DNA from: Corynebacterium pseudodiphtheriticum DSM 44287 | GTDB lineage: Bacteria > Actinomycetota > Actinomycetes > Mycobacteriales > Mycobacteriaceae | NCBI RefSeq assembly: GCF_000688415.1 | Contig: NZ_JIAH01000005.1 | Span: 310,001-374,000, forward strand | Direction of reading: 5' to 3' | Length of the DNA: 64,000 nucleotides | Shown: positions 27,838 through 36,579 of the stretch, one piece after another | Layout: the number at the start of each line of letters is the position of its first letter | How positions within the stretch are numbered: position 1 is the first letter of the stretch | Position numbers and translations under genes: made by a program | The notes under the pieces: model-generated | Told to the model about the DNA's origin: nothing | The model's input: the letters and a program-made list of their open reading frames with translations, nothing else | Databases searched by the model: none

Positions 27838-28743
27838 TTAGCCCTGCTGTAGTTCCTCTTCCAGCTTGTCCAGGATCTCTTGCAGTTCTGCGCGTGGACG
27901 CTTGATTTGCACGGCGGTGCCGCCGGATTCTTCGCGTACAGCTTCTGCGACGCGCTCGTCGTGCCACAGTTCTGCCAGCTCGTTCAGTACAGCATCGTCG
28001 ACGTTGTCGGCACGCACGGCCCATAGGTTGATGTACGGCTCGGCGCCTTCACCATTTGGATCATCTTCGAAGATGGCTTCCTTTGGATCAATGTTGGCCT
28101 TCTCCAGGAAGGAGTTGTTGATCACAGCAGGGCGGCCTTCGCCGTACAAGCGTGCGGTCTGGGCAGCGTCGATCGGGGTGACGGTGACCTTGGAAGCGTC
28201 TTTGTCGATATCAGCCGGGGTTGGGGTGTACTTGGAATCGCCGGTCAGCTTGATCAGGCCAGCTTCCTGTAGCAGCAACAGCGCACGACCCTGGTTCACG
28301 GTGTCGTTCGGGATGGCGATTTCTTCGCCCTCGATCTGGTCAACGTCGAGCTTTTCGGCGTCCTTCCAGTACAGGCCCAATGGGTAGATCTCTGTGGAAA
28401 CCAGTGGCGCCAGGTCGTCGCCGGAGCCAATGTTGTGCTGTGCCAAGTACATCAGGTGCTGGAATTTGTTGGTATCCAGTTCACCCTGGGTTAGCGCTGG
28501 GTTTGGGGTGGAATATTCCGCGAAGTTGCGCAGATCGATGTTGAAGCCGTGCTCTTCTGCGACTTCTTCGAATACTGCCCACGATGGCATCGAAGCATCG
28601 GTGGTGCCGATAACGATGGTGTCGTCTTTGGAGTATCCGCCTTCACCGTTAGCGGAATTGGCGGAGTCATCGCTGGAGCAGGCAACCAGGGTGGCTGCGG
28701 TCAGTGCAGCGGTGCTGCCTGCAATAATACGGCGGATCTTCAT
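27838..28743 (-). CDS. metQ: methionine-binding lipoprotein
   Basis: 301 residues from ATG 28743, with GAAAGGA upstream. Lipobox TLVACS (Cys about 22). The NlpA/MetQ fold follows: IVIGTTDASMPSWAVFEEVAEE, GELDTNKFQHLMYLA, AIPNDTVNQGRALLLLQEAGLI and AVINNSFLEKANI. It delivers methionine to MetNI from the outer face of the membrane and is first in the operon. Confidence 0.95.
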   Translation of the reverse strand: MKIRRIIAGSTAALTAATLVACSSDDSANSANGEGGYSKDDTIVIGTTDASMPSWAVFEEVAEEHGFNIDLRNFAEYSTPNPALTQGELDTNKFQHLMYLAQHNIGSGDDLAPLVSTEIYPLGLYWKDAEKLDVDQIEGEEIAIPNDTVNQGRALLLLQEAGLIKLTGDSKYTPTPADIDKDASKVTVTPIDAAQTARLYGEGRPAVINNSFLEKANIDPKEAIFEDDPNGEGAEPYINLWAVRADNVDDAVLNELAELWHDERVAEAVREESGGTAVQIKRPRAELQEILDKLEEELQQG

Positions 28744-28830
28744 AGGGTGTGGGGTCCTTTCATGGGAGTTTCCAGCATGCAGTTTTGGCCCTTGGTGCAT
28801 GCGGATGCAATGACGTGGAATCTAGCAGAC

Positions 28831-28861
28831 GCTATACAGCTTTGTCTACATTTTTGTTCAA
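28831..28861 (-). promoter_or_regulatory. possible metQNI promoter
   Basis: On the minus strand TTGAAC (28861-28856) and TATAGC (28836-28831) are spaced by 19 bp. AGAC and GTCT words flank the -10 region, loosely recalling McbR sites (TAGAC-N6-GTCTA), but the spacing is wrong. Confidence 0.3.
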
Positions 28862-28897
28862 CTGCTGCTGTTTAAGGGTGTGTAGATTTTGCTTTGT

Positions 28898-28913
28898 TCG
28901 AAAATGTATACGT
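28898..28913 (+). promoter_or_regulatory. SOS-box-like element before dnaE2
   Basis: TCGAAAATGTATACGT matches the corynebacterial LexA consensus TCGAA(A/C)ANNTGTTCGA at 11 of 14 informative positions. It ends 32 bp before ATG 28946; TAGGGT at 28933-28938 could be the -10 of a leaderless transcript. Confidence 0.5.
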
Positions 28914-28945
28914 ACCCGTGCGGCTTTCTGTGTAGGGTTGCACTC

Positions 28946-31900
28946 ATGAATTTCAATGGTGGTGCGGGCCTGCCGTGGTCCCGTTTGGAAAGGATCTTAT
29001 CTGGGCATCCAGTGCCTGCCCCCGTATTGCTGCCCGCACGTGCTGATATTGTCTCTAACTCGCAAGATTCTGCAGGATATAAGTTTGCCGACGGCCCAGC
29101 CTTTGCGGAATTAACTGCGGTGAGCTCCTATAGCTTCCTTGTGGGGGCTTCGGATCCAGAAGCCCTGGTGGAACGTGCCTGTCAACTGGGCTTGACCGCG
29201 TTGGGTATCTGCGATCACGACGGATTTTATGGTTCCATCGTCTTTGCGGAAGCTGCAGCTAAAGCTGGTTTACCGACCATTTTTGGTGCTCGGCTGAGTC
29301 TGGATCATGGCAGTCTTACCGTCCTGGTGCGCACCCCGGAAGGCTACCGTCTGTTGTCTCGGGTGATGGCGGCTGCGCATATGGCTAGTGATGATCGGCG
29401 CCCGCGGTATCCAAGCTTGGAATCTTTGGCCAAACAATTGGCCGGGCAATGCTATATTCTCGTGGATTATTCTTGGCTTAGTATGCTCGATACCTTGATC
29501 GAATGCTTCGGAATAGACAGCTTGGTTCTACACTATGAATCTAAGTTATTACCGGAAGACGCTGATCACTTTGCTGCTTTGGATTCCGCTGCTGCGGCGG
29601 TGAAAACTGCAGAATCTGAGAATTTGGTGCAAATAGCTGCCGCACAAGGTCTTAAAACACGTGGAACTAACGGGGAAACTACGCGGAGAAGGCCGCGCCT
29701 TCGTGCCATCATTAGCGCCAGCCCACATGCTGCTACCCGTAAGGAAACTCGTCTAGCTAGTGCGAAAGCTGCGTTGGCGCAGCGCGAATCACTGGACACC
29801 GCTAGTTGGCACACGCACCCGATGGGGGCGCAGTGGTTGCGTGATGGCCGTGGCATGCTGCGTTTAGCTCCGGGGCGGGAACAGCTGCTGCAAGAAACCG
29901 TCGATATTGCTGCAGAATGTGCTTTTAGTTGGGATATCGTGGCTCCGCGCTTACCGCATTTTGCTGTACCCGACGGAGAAACTGAAATGAGCTGGCTAAG
30001 GCAGCTGACCTTTGAGCGGGCCCGGCAACGCTACCAGGCGTATCCGGAACAGGTCTATCAGAAAGCTAAAAACCAGATTGCGCATGAGCTCAGGGTTATC
30101 GAGAAACTCGGGTTTCCTGGCTATTTTTTGATCGTGATGGATATTGTTGATTTCTGTGTGAAACAGAACATCTTGGCCCAGGGCAGGGGGTCGGCAGCTA
30201 ATTCCGTGGTGTGTTTTAGCCTGGGGATCACCAACGCGGAACCAATCAGTGCGCAGCTGCTATTCGAACGCTTCTTGTCGGCAGATCGCGATGGTCCACC
30301 AGATATTGACCTTGATATTGAATCCACTTGCAGGGAAGAAGTCATCCAATACGTCTATGCCACGTACGGGCGTGACCGTGCCGCGCAGGTGGCTAATGTG
30401 ATTACTTACCGCCGGAAAGGTGCGGTTCGTGATGCTGCGCGGGCGTTGGGGTTCCCACAAGGCACCGCAGATAGCTGGGCGCAAGGCAAAACAGAGCCTC
30501 CGGATAATGTGGTGGCTCTTTCCGAGCAATTCCTGGGACAACCACGCCATTTGGGGATTCATTCCGGGGGCATGGTTTTGTGCGACCGGCCAGTCACCGA
30601 CGTGGTGCCCACGCAGTGGGCGGCGATGGAAGGCCGCAGCGTCGTGCAATGGGACAAAGACAGCTGCGCGGGCGCAGGCTTGGTGAAATTCGACTTGCTG
30701 GGGCTGGGCATGCTGGAAGCTTTGCACCACATGATTGACCTGGTGCAGGAGCAACACGGGCATACCGTGAATCTTTGGGAAATCGATTTAGCAGACCACA
30801 ATGTTTATGACATGCTGTGCCGGGCTGATGCCGTGGGCGTATTTCAGGTGGAATCACGTGCGCAATTGAACACCCTGCCGCGGTTAAAACCTCGCTGTTT
30901 TTTCGATTTGGTGGTGGAAGTCGCACTGATCCGCCCTGGGCCGATCCAAGGCGGTTCCGTGCACCCGTACTTACGACGGCGGGATGGCCTGGAAAAGATC
31001 ACCTATGACCACCCGGTGCTGGAAAAAGCTTTGGCGAAAACCCTGGGAATTCCATTATTTCAGGAACAATTAATGCATATCGCGGTTGATGCCGCAGGTT
31101 TTAGTGGCACAGAAGCCGATGACCTCCGCCGGGCGATGGGATCGAAGCGCTCACCTGAGCGCATGGCCGCGCTGCAAGAACGCTTTTTGCGCGGATGTTG
31201 GGAAACCAACCAGATCGAGGCAGAAATAGCCTATAAGCTGTGGTCAAAGATTGTAGCCTTTGCAGCTTATGGGTTTCCGGAATCGCATTCGCAGTCTTTT
31301 GCCTCACTGGTGTTTTTCTCTGCCTGGTTCAAGTGCTACTATCCGGCAGAATTTTGTGTGGGGCTGCTGCGCGCCCAGCCGATGGGTTTTTATTCTCCGC
31401 AGTCGCTGATTCAGGATGCCCGCCGCCACGGGGTGCAGATCCTGCCAGTTTCGGTGTTGGATTCGCAGGTAGAAGCCAGCGTGACCAGCGGGGCCATCCG
31501 TTTGGGGCTTGGTTCTGTGAAAGGCTTGTCGACGTCTACCGCCGAAGCTATCGTCACCGCGCAACCCGCGTTGTCTCGACAGTCTTCGGTAGCCGATCTG
31601 GTGCGCCGAACCGGGGCATCAGTACGCGAGGTCGAAGCACTCGCCCGCGCTGGGGCATTGGAAATACTCGGGCTGGATCGTCGGCAAGCGCAATGGGTGG
31701 CTGGTGTGGCTGCTACCGAACAGCCGGGTATGTTGCCGGGGCTTTCGGCGATTGCTGCACCGGCGCTTCCCGGAATGAGTGGTTTTGAAATGCTGGTGGC
31801 AGATCTTGCCAGCACCGGAGTAACCCCGGATACCCAGCCGATGGAGTTGCTGCGGCATGCGTTGGCAGGCCAACAGGTGCTGCGTGCTGCGGACTTGTTG

Positions 31901-32194
31901 CGGGTTACGGATGGTAAACGTATCCGTGTGGCAGGCATGGTTACCCACCGGCAGCGCCCGAATACCGCTAGCGGGTCGACGTTTCTGGGAATGGAAGATG
32001 AAACCGGGCTGATTAACGTTATTGTTTCGCCGGGGTTGTGGAAGAGGCAGAAAAGACTAGCGCGCACCGCCAAAGCTTTGGTGGTGCGCGGGATAGTGCA
32101 AAACGCCAGCGGGGCAGCCACCGTGGTGGCCGACCGGCTGGAGCCCCTAGAAATCAGTGAGTTGCTTGCGGTGCGCTCGCGGGATTTTCAGTAG
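28946..32194 (+). CDS. dnaE2: error-prone DNA polymerase DnaE2
   Basis: 1082 residues from ATG 28946 (MNFNGGAGLPWSRLERIL); the longer frame overlaps the SOS-like box. N-terminal PHP domain (about 45-260), then the C-family polymerase core with GRGSAANSVVCF and the catalytic PDIDLDIEST (about 452), ANVITYRRKGAVRDAAR, IRPGPIQGG, QLMHIAVDAAGFS and YGFPESHSQSFA. An OB domain lies near the end (RIRVAGMVTHRQRPNTASG). The first PHP motif, usually HxH, reads FAELTAVSSYSFLVG, so the metal site looks lost. DnaE2 works with ImuA' and ImuB at DNA damage. Confidence 0.96.
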   Translation: MNFNGGAGLPWSRLERILSGHPVPAPVLLPARADIVSNSQDSAGYKFADGPAFAELTAVSSYSFLVGASDPEALVERACQLGLTALGICDHDGFYGSIVFAEAAAKAGLPTIFGARLSLDHGSLTVLVRTPEGYRLLSRVMAAAHMASDDRRPRYPSLESLAKQLAGQCYILVDYSWLSMLDTLIECFGIDSLVLHYESKLLPEDADHFAALDSAAAAVKTAESENLVQIAAAQGLKTRGTNGETTRRRPRLRAIISASPHAATRKETRLASAKAALAQRESLDTASWHTHPMGAQWLRDGRGMLRLAPGREQLLQETVDIAAECAFSWDIVAPRLPHFAVPDGETEMSWLRQLTFERARQRYQAYPEQVYQKAKNQIAHELRVIEKLGFPGYFLIVMDIVDFCVKQNILAQGRGSAANSVVCFSLGITNAEPISAQLLFERFLSADRDGPPDIDLDIESTCREEVIQYVYATYGRDRAAQVANVITYRRKGAVRDAARALGFPQGTADSWAQGKTEPPDNVVALSEQFLGQPRHLGIHSGGMVLCDRPVTDVVPTQWAAMEGRSVVQWDKDSCAGAGLVKFDLLGLGMLEALHHMIDLVQEQHGHTVNLWEIDLADHNVYDMLCRADAVGVFQVESRAQLNTLPRLKPRCFFDLVVEVALIRPGPIQGGSVHPYLRRRDGLEKITYDHPVLEKALAKTLGIPLFQEQLMHIAVDAAGFSGTEADDLRRAMGSKRSPERMAALQERFLRGCWETNQIEAEIAYKLWSKIVAFAAYGFPESHSQSFASLVFFSAWFKCYYPAEFCVGLLRAQPMGFYSPQSLIQDARRHGVQILPVSVLDSQVEASVTSGAIRLGLGSVKGLSTSTAEAIVTAQPALSRQSSVADLVRRTGASVREVEALARAGALEILGLDRRQAQWVAGVAATEQPGMLPGLSAIAAPALPGMSGFEMLVADLASTGVTPDTQPMELLRHALAGQQVLRAADLLRVTDGKRIRVAGMVTHRQRPNTASGSTFLGMEDETGLINVIVSPGLWKRQKRLARTAKALVVRGIVQNASGAATVVADRLEPLEISELLAVRSRDFQ

Positions 32195-32271
32195 CTGAGC
32201 TTATGCAGCCGAGCTGTACTTATGCAGTGAAAGCCCAGATCATGCAGCCGGGTCGAGCGCATCAGTTGAGC

Positions 32272-33306
32272 TTATTTGCTGTCTGCATCCAGCATTTCTA
32301 GCAGCTCTTCAATGACATCAAGGGCGTGCATTGCGGAGTAATAAGCGCCTTCATGGGTCTGCTCATCAGAGCGGACCACGGCCTCGTTCTTCACCGCTGG
32401 AATCTTGCCGAACTGTGCATTCGACTGCAGCGATTGCCAGACGGACTTCTCGTTGACCAGGGCCACCAAGGCGTCGACGTCGGCAAGCTCATCGCCAATC
32501 TCATCGACAGAGTACTTGCCAGTGACACCCTCCAGGGCTTCGTTGAATGCCTTCGAAGGTTCCGCGCCGAGATCCTGCAGCATCTGCGAGAGCAAACGGG
32601 TTCCGTTGATGACGAACTCTTCGCCGTCGTAGCTGACCGGGGCGAACTTGTTGTCCGCCAGGACCTTGGCATACTTATCCGACAGCTTGCCGACGCGTTT
32701 CTCATAATCGGCAATCAGGCTGCCACCCTCTTTTTCAGTACCGGTGGCAGACGCAACCAGCATCAGATCATCTTGCCAGGTAGCGGTGGAAAAATCACCG
32801 ATTGGCAGAACCGGGGCGATCTCTTTGAGTTCGTCGTGGATCGGGGTGACATCCTGGACCGCACCGATGATTAGGTCCGGGTCGGCTTTTTTAACAGCGT
32901 CGATGTCTACTTCTTCATCACCAGCGGTGTACAGCGTTTCTGCGCCATCTTCGTCGGCTTGTTTGATTTCTGCAGCCAATGGCGAATCCAAATCAAACGC
33001 CTCTGGTGCCTTCGGATAACCGGTGACCGGCAGCTCCAAAGATAGAGCAATATCGAGGTCGCGGCTGCCAGTCAGCACCACGACGGATTTCACATCGGCA
33101 GGTACTTCTACCTCGCCGAGTTCGGTATCCACAGTGCGGGATTCGCCATCCTTGTTGGCGGTTTTCTCGGTGTCCGAAGCAACCGAGGATGCGGTGCTTG
33201 CTGCTTCCGAGGCTGCGTCTTTGACAGAATCAGCGGCTTCGTCAGCAGAAGAGCACGCGCTCAGGGTCAAGGCAGCAGCTACACATAGCGGAACAATCTT
33301 TTTCAT
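32272..33306 (-). CDS. siderophore-type ABC substrate-binding lipoprotein
   Basis: 344 residues from ATG 33306 (MKKIVPLC). Lipobox LTLSAC (Cys about 18), then an Ala/Ser/Asp-rich linker, then a class III binding-protein fold (FecB/FatB type): VKSVVVLTGSRDLDIALSLEL, ADPDLIIGAVQDV, NKFAPVSYDGEEFVINGTRLLSQML and AMHALDVIEELLEML. Probably binds a ferric siderophore or haem-like ligand outside the membrane. No permease or ATPase gene is adjacent, so it must use a transporter encoded elsewhere. The 45-bp gap to aldA holds TAACGTAATAAT, a possible promoter; no convincing DtxR box is seen. Confidence 0.85.
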   Translation of the reverse strand: MKKIVPLCVAAALTLSACSSADEAADSVKDAASEAASTASSVASDTEKTANKDGESRTVDTELGEVEVPADVKSVVVLTGSRDLDIALSLELPVTGYPKAPEAFDLDSPLAAEIKQADEDGAETLYTAGDEEVDIDAVKKADPDLIIGAVQDVTPIHDELKEIAPVLPIGDFSTATWQDDLMLVASATGTEKEGGSLIADYEKRVGKLSDKYAKVLADNKFAPVSYDGEEFVINGTRLLSQMLQDLGAEPSKAFNEALEGVTGKYSVDEIGDELADVDALVALVNEKSVWQSLQSNAQFGKIPAVKNEAVVRSDEQTHEGAYYSAMHALDVIEELLEMLDADSK

Positions 33307-33350
33307 AATTATTACGTTAGCAAAAAAATCTGCTGCCAAAACTCTAGAAA

Positions 33351-34787
33351 TTACATCTTGGATTCGATGTACGTTACGTGGGTTTCGACGAATTCCATGA
33401 TGCCGTGCTTGCCATCGGCACCGCCGATACCAGAGTTGCGACGGCCAGCGTGGAAGCCCTGCATTGCTTCGAAGTTTTCGCGGTTGATGTAGGTCTCGCC
33501 GTAGAGCAGCTCGCGGGCAGCCTTGTGGGCTTTGTGCACGTTCTCGGTATATACCGACGAGGTCAAGCCGTATTCCGAGCTGTTCGCGAACTCAATGGCC
33601 TCATCCAAATCCTTGACGGTAACCACCGGTAGAACAGGACCGAAGACTTCTTCGCGGGTAATCGCAGCGCCTTTTTCTACGCCGTCCAACAGCGTTGGCT
33701 GGTAGAAGAAGCCTTTGCCTTTATCCTCAGCAGCGGCACCGCCACACACCACCTGGGCGCCGGCGTCGACGGCGGCTTGCACCATTTCGCTGACATTCGT
33801 CAATCCGGCCTGGTTGATCAGTGGGCCCATGTCCAGCTCGTCCTCGGTGGAAGTATCGCCGTAGCGGGTGGACTCGAATTTGTCCTTCAGCTTGGCGACG
33901 AGCTCATCATGCACGGCTTCTTCCACGAGCACGACTTCCGCGCAGTTGCATACCTGGCCGGTGTTGATCACGCGTGAGTTCCAGATGGCGGTGGCTGCCA
34001 GGTCCAGGTCGGCGTCAGCAAGCACGATCGCTGGTGCCTTACCGCCGAGTTCTAGGTTGACGCGGGTGAGGTTTTCCGCAGCAGCTGCCATGATCTTCTT
34101 GCCGGTTGCTACCGATCCCGTCATCGAGATCATGTCGACGTCTTTGTGGCGGGTCAATGCATCACCCACGACAGATCCGCGGCCACCGACCATGTTGAAT
34201 ACGCCCTTAGGCAGGCCGATGCCGTCGACCAGTTTGGCGAACTCGAAGGCGTTGATGGGGGTTTCGTCTGAAGGCTTGATGACGATGGTGTTGCCGGTGA
34301 CCAGGGCCGGAGCCATTTTGCGCACGATGAGGAAGAACGGGAAGTTCCATGGCAAGATGCCACCGACGACGCCAATGGGTTGGTAGGTCAGGAAAATGGA
34401 CTCGTTGGGACGATCCGATGGGATGACTTCGCCTTCAATGCGACGGGCAAAACCAGCCATGTAGTCGAGGTAATCGGCAGTGAAGCTGACCTCGACTTTG
34501 GCCAGGCCACGGGCTTTACCTTGCTCACGCACCAAGTAATCAGCGAAACGGTCGACGTGGTTGCGTAGTTCTGCTGCGATCTTGGTCAAATACCCGGCAC
34601 GCTCAATGGCAGGTAGCTTTGCCCATTCCACCTGGGCGGCCTTGGCTGCCTGGACTGCTTGATCTACTGCTGCGGCATCGGAAGCTGGTGCCTGGGCGAT
34701 GACCTCACCCGTTGACGGGTTGAGAACGTCGTGGAATTCGGCTGGGGCGACGAATTCGTTGTTGATGTAGTTCTGGTAGCTGGACAT
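33351..34787 (-). CDS. aldA: lactaldehyde dehydrogenase (AldA-like)
   Basis: NAD-dependent aldehyde dehydrogenase, 478 residues. ILPWNFPFFLIVRKMAPAL and IVIKPSDETP form the cofactor site; catalytic Glu is in LELGGKAPAIV (about 251) and catalytic Cys in NTGQVCNCAEV (about 285). The C-terminus YGETYINRENFEAMQGFHAG and SGIGGADGKHG closely follows E. coli AldA, which oxidises L-lactaldehyde to L-lactate. Last gene of the minus-strand fucose operon: it would use the lactaldehyde released by the adjacent aldolase. GAAAACTCC (complement GGAGTTTTC) gives a good ribosome site. Confidence 0.93.
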   Translation of the reverse strand: MSSYQNYINNEFVAPAEFHDVLNPSTGEVIAQAPASDAAAVDQAVQAAKAAQVEWAKLPAIERAGYLTKIAAELRNHVDRFADYLVREQGKARGLAKVEVSFTADYLDYMAGFARRIEGEVIPSDRPNESIFLTYQPIGVVGGILPWNFPFFLIVRKMAPALVTGNTIVIKPSDETPINAFEFAKLVDGIGLPKGVFNMVGGRGSVVGDALTRHKDVDMISMTGSVATGKKIMAAAAENLTRVNLELGGKAPAIVLADADLDLAATAIWNSRVINTGQVCNCAEVVLVEEAVHDELVAKLKDKFESTRYGDTSTEDELDMGPLINQAGLTNVSEMVQAAVDAGAQVVCGGAAAEDKGKGFFYQPTLLDGVEKGAAITREEVFGPVLPVVTVKDLDEAIEFANSSEYGLTSSVYTENVHKAHKAARELLYGETYINRENFEAMQGFHAGRRNSGIGGADGKHGIMEFVETHVTYIESKM

Positions 34788-34808
34788 GAAAACTCCTTGG
34801 TTGGTGTA

Positions 34809-34842
34809 ACTACTGGGTTAGTTGCACTACTGCGTTAGCTGC
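34809..34842 (-). repeat. two 17-bp tandem repeats across the aldolase stop
   Basis: On the minus strand GCAGCTAACGCAGTAGT (34842-34826, with the stop TAA) is followed directly by GCAACTAACCCAGTAGT (34825-34809), two mismatches apart. Confidence 0.85.
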
Positions 34843-35719
34843 GAGCAGTGTCAATGAGTCGAGCAATTTCTTCCTGCTGTGCTCTTGTTAGCTCGATATA
34901 TGGCTCATGCGTGGCGGTACTGAAATCTGCGCCGCTGGCATAACGCACAGCGTGTTTTATGGTGTGGATGAAGTGATCACCTACCTCGTAGACAGACATC
35001 AGAGCAGCAATCTTTTCCGCATTCTGTGCTGCAGCGGCTAAATCACCAGACTCATATGCGCGGTGCATGTCGCCGAAAATCTCCGGAACGACATTGGTGA
35101 GTCCACACAAAACGCCCTGGCCCCCTGCGATGCGGTTAGGGAAATAGTACTCGTCGAAACCGGAAAGCACGGAAAAACTATCTGGGGTATCTCGGATTAC
35201 CCGTCTAGTGTGGGCTGCGGAATCCACGGTGTCTTTTACCCCGACGATATTTGGGTGTGCCTGTGCAATCCGGCTGATAAGTTCTGCCGAAAGATCATTG
35301 CCTGTGCGGTCGGGGAAGTTGTACAGCACGATGGGCAACTCAGAAGCGTCGGCAAGCTCAGTGAAATATTGCACTGCAAGTTCATCGCTGGGGCCAAAAT
35401 AATATGGGCTGACGACAACTGCAGCATCGGCCCCATGTTTCAGACCATGGGCATTGAGTTCTTTGACTTCTTCTATTCGGGCGCTGCCCGAGCCAATAAA
35501 GAAATGCATGCGGCCTTGGACAACCTGGCTAACAAATTCGATAGCCTGCTTCTTTTGTTCCGTGCTCAACGCATAGAACTCACCGATGCTGCCGAAGATT
35601 AAAACACCGGAAATGCCTCCGGAAATCAGTCGCTCGAGATGGGCTTCCCAAGCCTGAAAATCAATGCTGCCGTCGCTGTGAAATGGAGTTATTGACGGGC
35701 AGTAAACTCCTGTAAACAT
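34835..35719 (-). CDS. DapA-family 2-keto-3-deoxy-L-fuconate aldolase (predicted)
   Basis: 294 residues of the dihydrodipicolinate synthase/N-acetylneuraminate lyase family. Expected residues are seen: SIGEFYALS (carboxylate loop, family GTTGE), the catalytic Tyr in IVLYNFPDRTGNDLS (about 133) and the Schiff-base Lys in NIVGVKDTVDSA (about 160). In this cluster the likely reaction is cleavage of 2-keto-3-deoxy-L-fuconate to pyruvate and L-lactaldehyde. A lysine-pathway role is unlikely given the neighbours. It abuts the lactonase gene (one base between stop and start). Confidence 0.85.
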   Translation of the reverse strand: MFTGVYCPSITPFHSDGSIDFQAWEAHLERLISGGISGVLIFGSIGEFYALSTEQKKQAIEFVSQVVQGRMHFFIGSGSARIEEVKELNAHGLKHGADAAVVVSPYYFGPSDELAVQYFTELADASELPIVLYNFPDRTGNDLSAELISRIAQAHPNIVGVKDTVDSAAHTRRVIRDTPDSFSVLSGFDEYYFPNRIAGGQGVLCGLTNVVPEIFGDMHRAYESGDLAAAAQNAEKIAALMSVYEVGDHFIHTIKHAVRYASGADFSTATHEPYIELTRAQQEEIARLIDTARS

Positions 35720-36535
35720 TTATTTTCCTTTCAAGTTATAAACGGAACGGGCAGTACTGGAAAACACATCAGGATCATCGCCAAACACTTTCCGTATTGC
35801 GGTGATATGCGTATGTAACTCGGTATAAATACCGATGACCGGCCAGTTTGATGCAAACATGAGTCTTTGCGGGCCGAAGATCTCGCCGAGAAACTCCAAT
35901 AGCCGGTAGGCATCTGCTGTGGATTCGTAACTTAGCCCTGAGAGTTTGCAGTACACATTGGGGTGTTCGGCTAGAGCTCTCATATTGCTGGCAAACTCGC
36001 CATTGAGATGTTGGGCATTGCCGCAATGGTCAATAACAACGCGGGTATTTGCACACTCTGCATAGGTTGTCGAGAAATCTCCTAATTCCGGGGTGCGCAT
36101 GCAGAGATCGAAAACCTTTGCTTGGCTAGATAAGTTCCTGCAACCCGCGGCGAAGCTGTTTTCTAAGCAGCGGCCTCGGGGTACGTTATCGTTATGCAAC
36201 ACTTCCCGCACTCCGGCGGCACCTAGAGTAACCTGCAAATCTTTGTGTAAATAAGCGTGCGTAACGAAGCCTTTTAGTAACGGTTCCTGCTGCATTAAGG
36301 ATGTAATGCGAGCGTCTTCGTCAACAGGATCAGCGACGTCGGCTTCCACATGCAGTGCACCGACTAGTTCGACGTCCTCCAGACCTTTGTCGTGCAGGTT
36401 GTTGTAAGCCTGCTTAAGGTCAGAAAAACTGAAAGACCTATGCAACATGGAATCTACGCCCTGCAGCCAGTCGAGCTGTTGGGCTGCAAGATCCCACACA
36501 TGAATGTGAGAATCGAAAATCTTCAGATTAGTCAT
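35720..36535 (-). CDS. amidohydrolase, predicted L-fucono-lactonase
   Basis: 271 residues from ATG 36535 (MTNLKIFDSHIHVWD), chosen because the amidohydrolase_2 family starts just before the metal HxH; the longer frame overlaps the SDR gene and adds an unrelated stretch. Further metal-site parts are HVEAD, RVVIDHCGNAQ and the late FASNWPVIG (Asp/Asn position). Members in fucose clusters hydrolyse L-fucono-1,5-lactone to L-fuconate. Operon position between dehydrogenase and aldolase fits this. Confidence 0.85.
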   Translation of the reverse strand: MTNLKIFDSHIHVWDLAAQQLDWLQGVDSMLHRSFSFSDLKQAYNNLHDKGLEDVELVGALHVEADVADPVDEDARITSLMQQEPLLKGFVTHAYLHKDLQVTLGAAGVREVLHNDNVPRGRCLENSFAAGCRNLSSQAKVFDLCMRTPELGDFSTTYAECANTRVVIDHCGNAQHLNGEFASNMRALAEHPNVYCKLSGLSYESTADAYRLLEFLGEIFGPQRLMFASNWPVIGIYTELHTHITAIRKVFGDDPDVFSSTARSVYNLKGK

Positions 36536-36579
36536 TTCCCGTACCGTTTTCGCGATTACAGCTGTCGTTGCAACCTGCT

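Noticed and set aside
28744..28945. SAM-type riboswitch or McbR site in front of metQ
   Set aside because: No paired architecture of a known SAM riboswitch could be drawn, and the TAGAC/GTCTG words have the wrong spacing for McbR.
33307..33350. DtxR box before the siderophore-binding lipoprotein
   Set aside because: TTGCTAACGTAATAA matches too few consensus positions; the gap is better read as a simple promoter.
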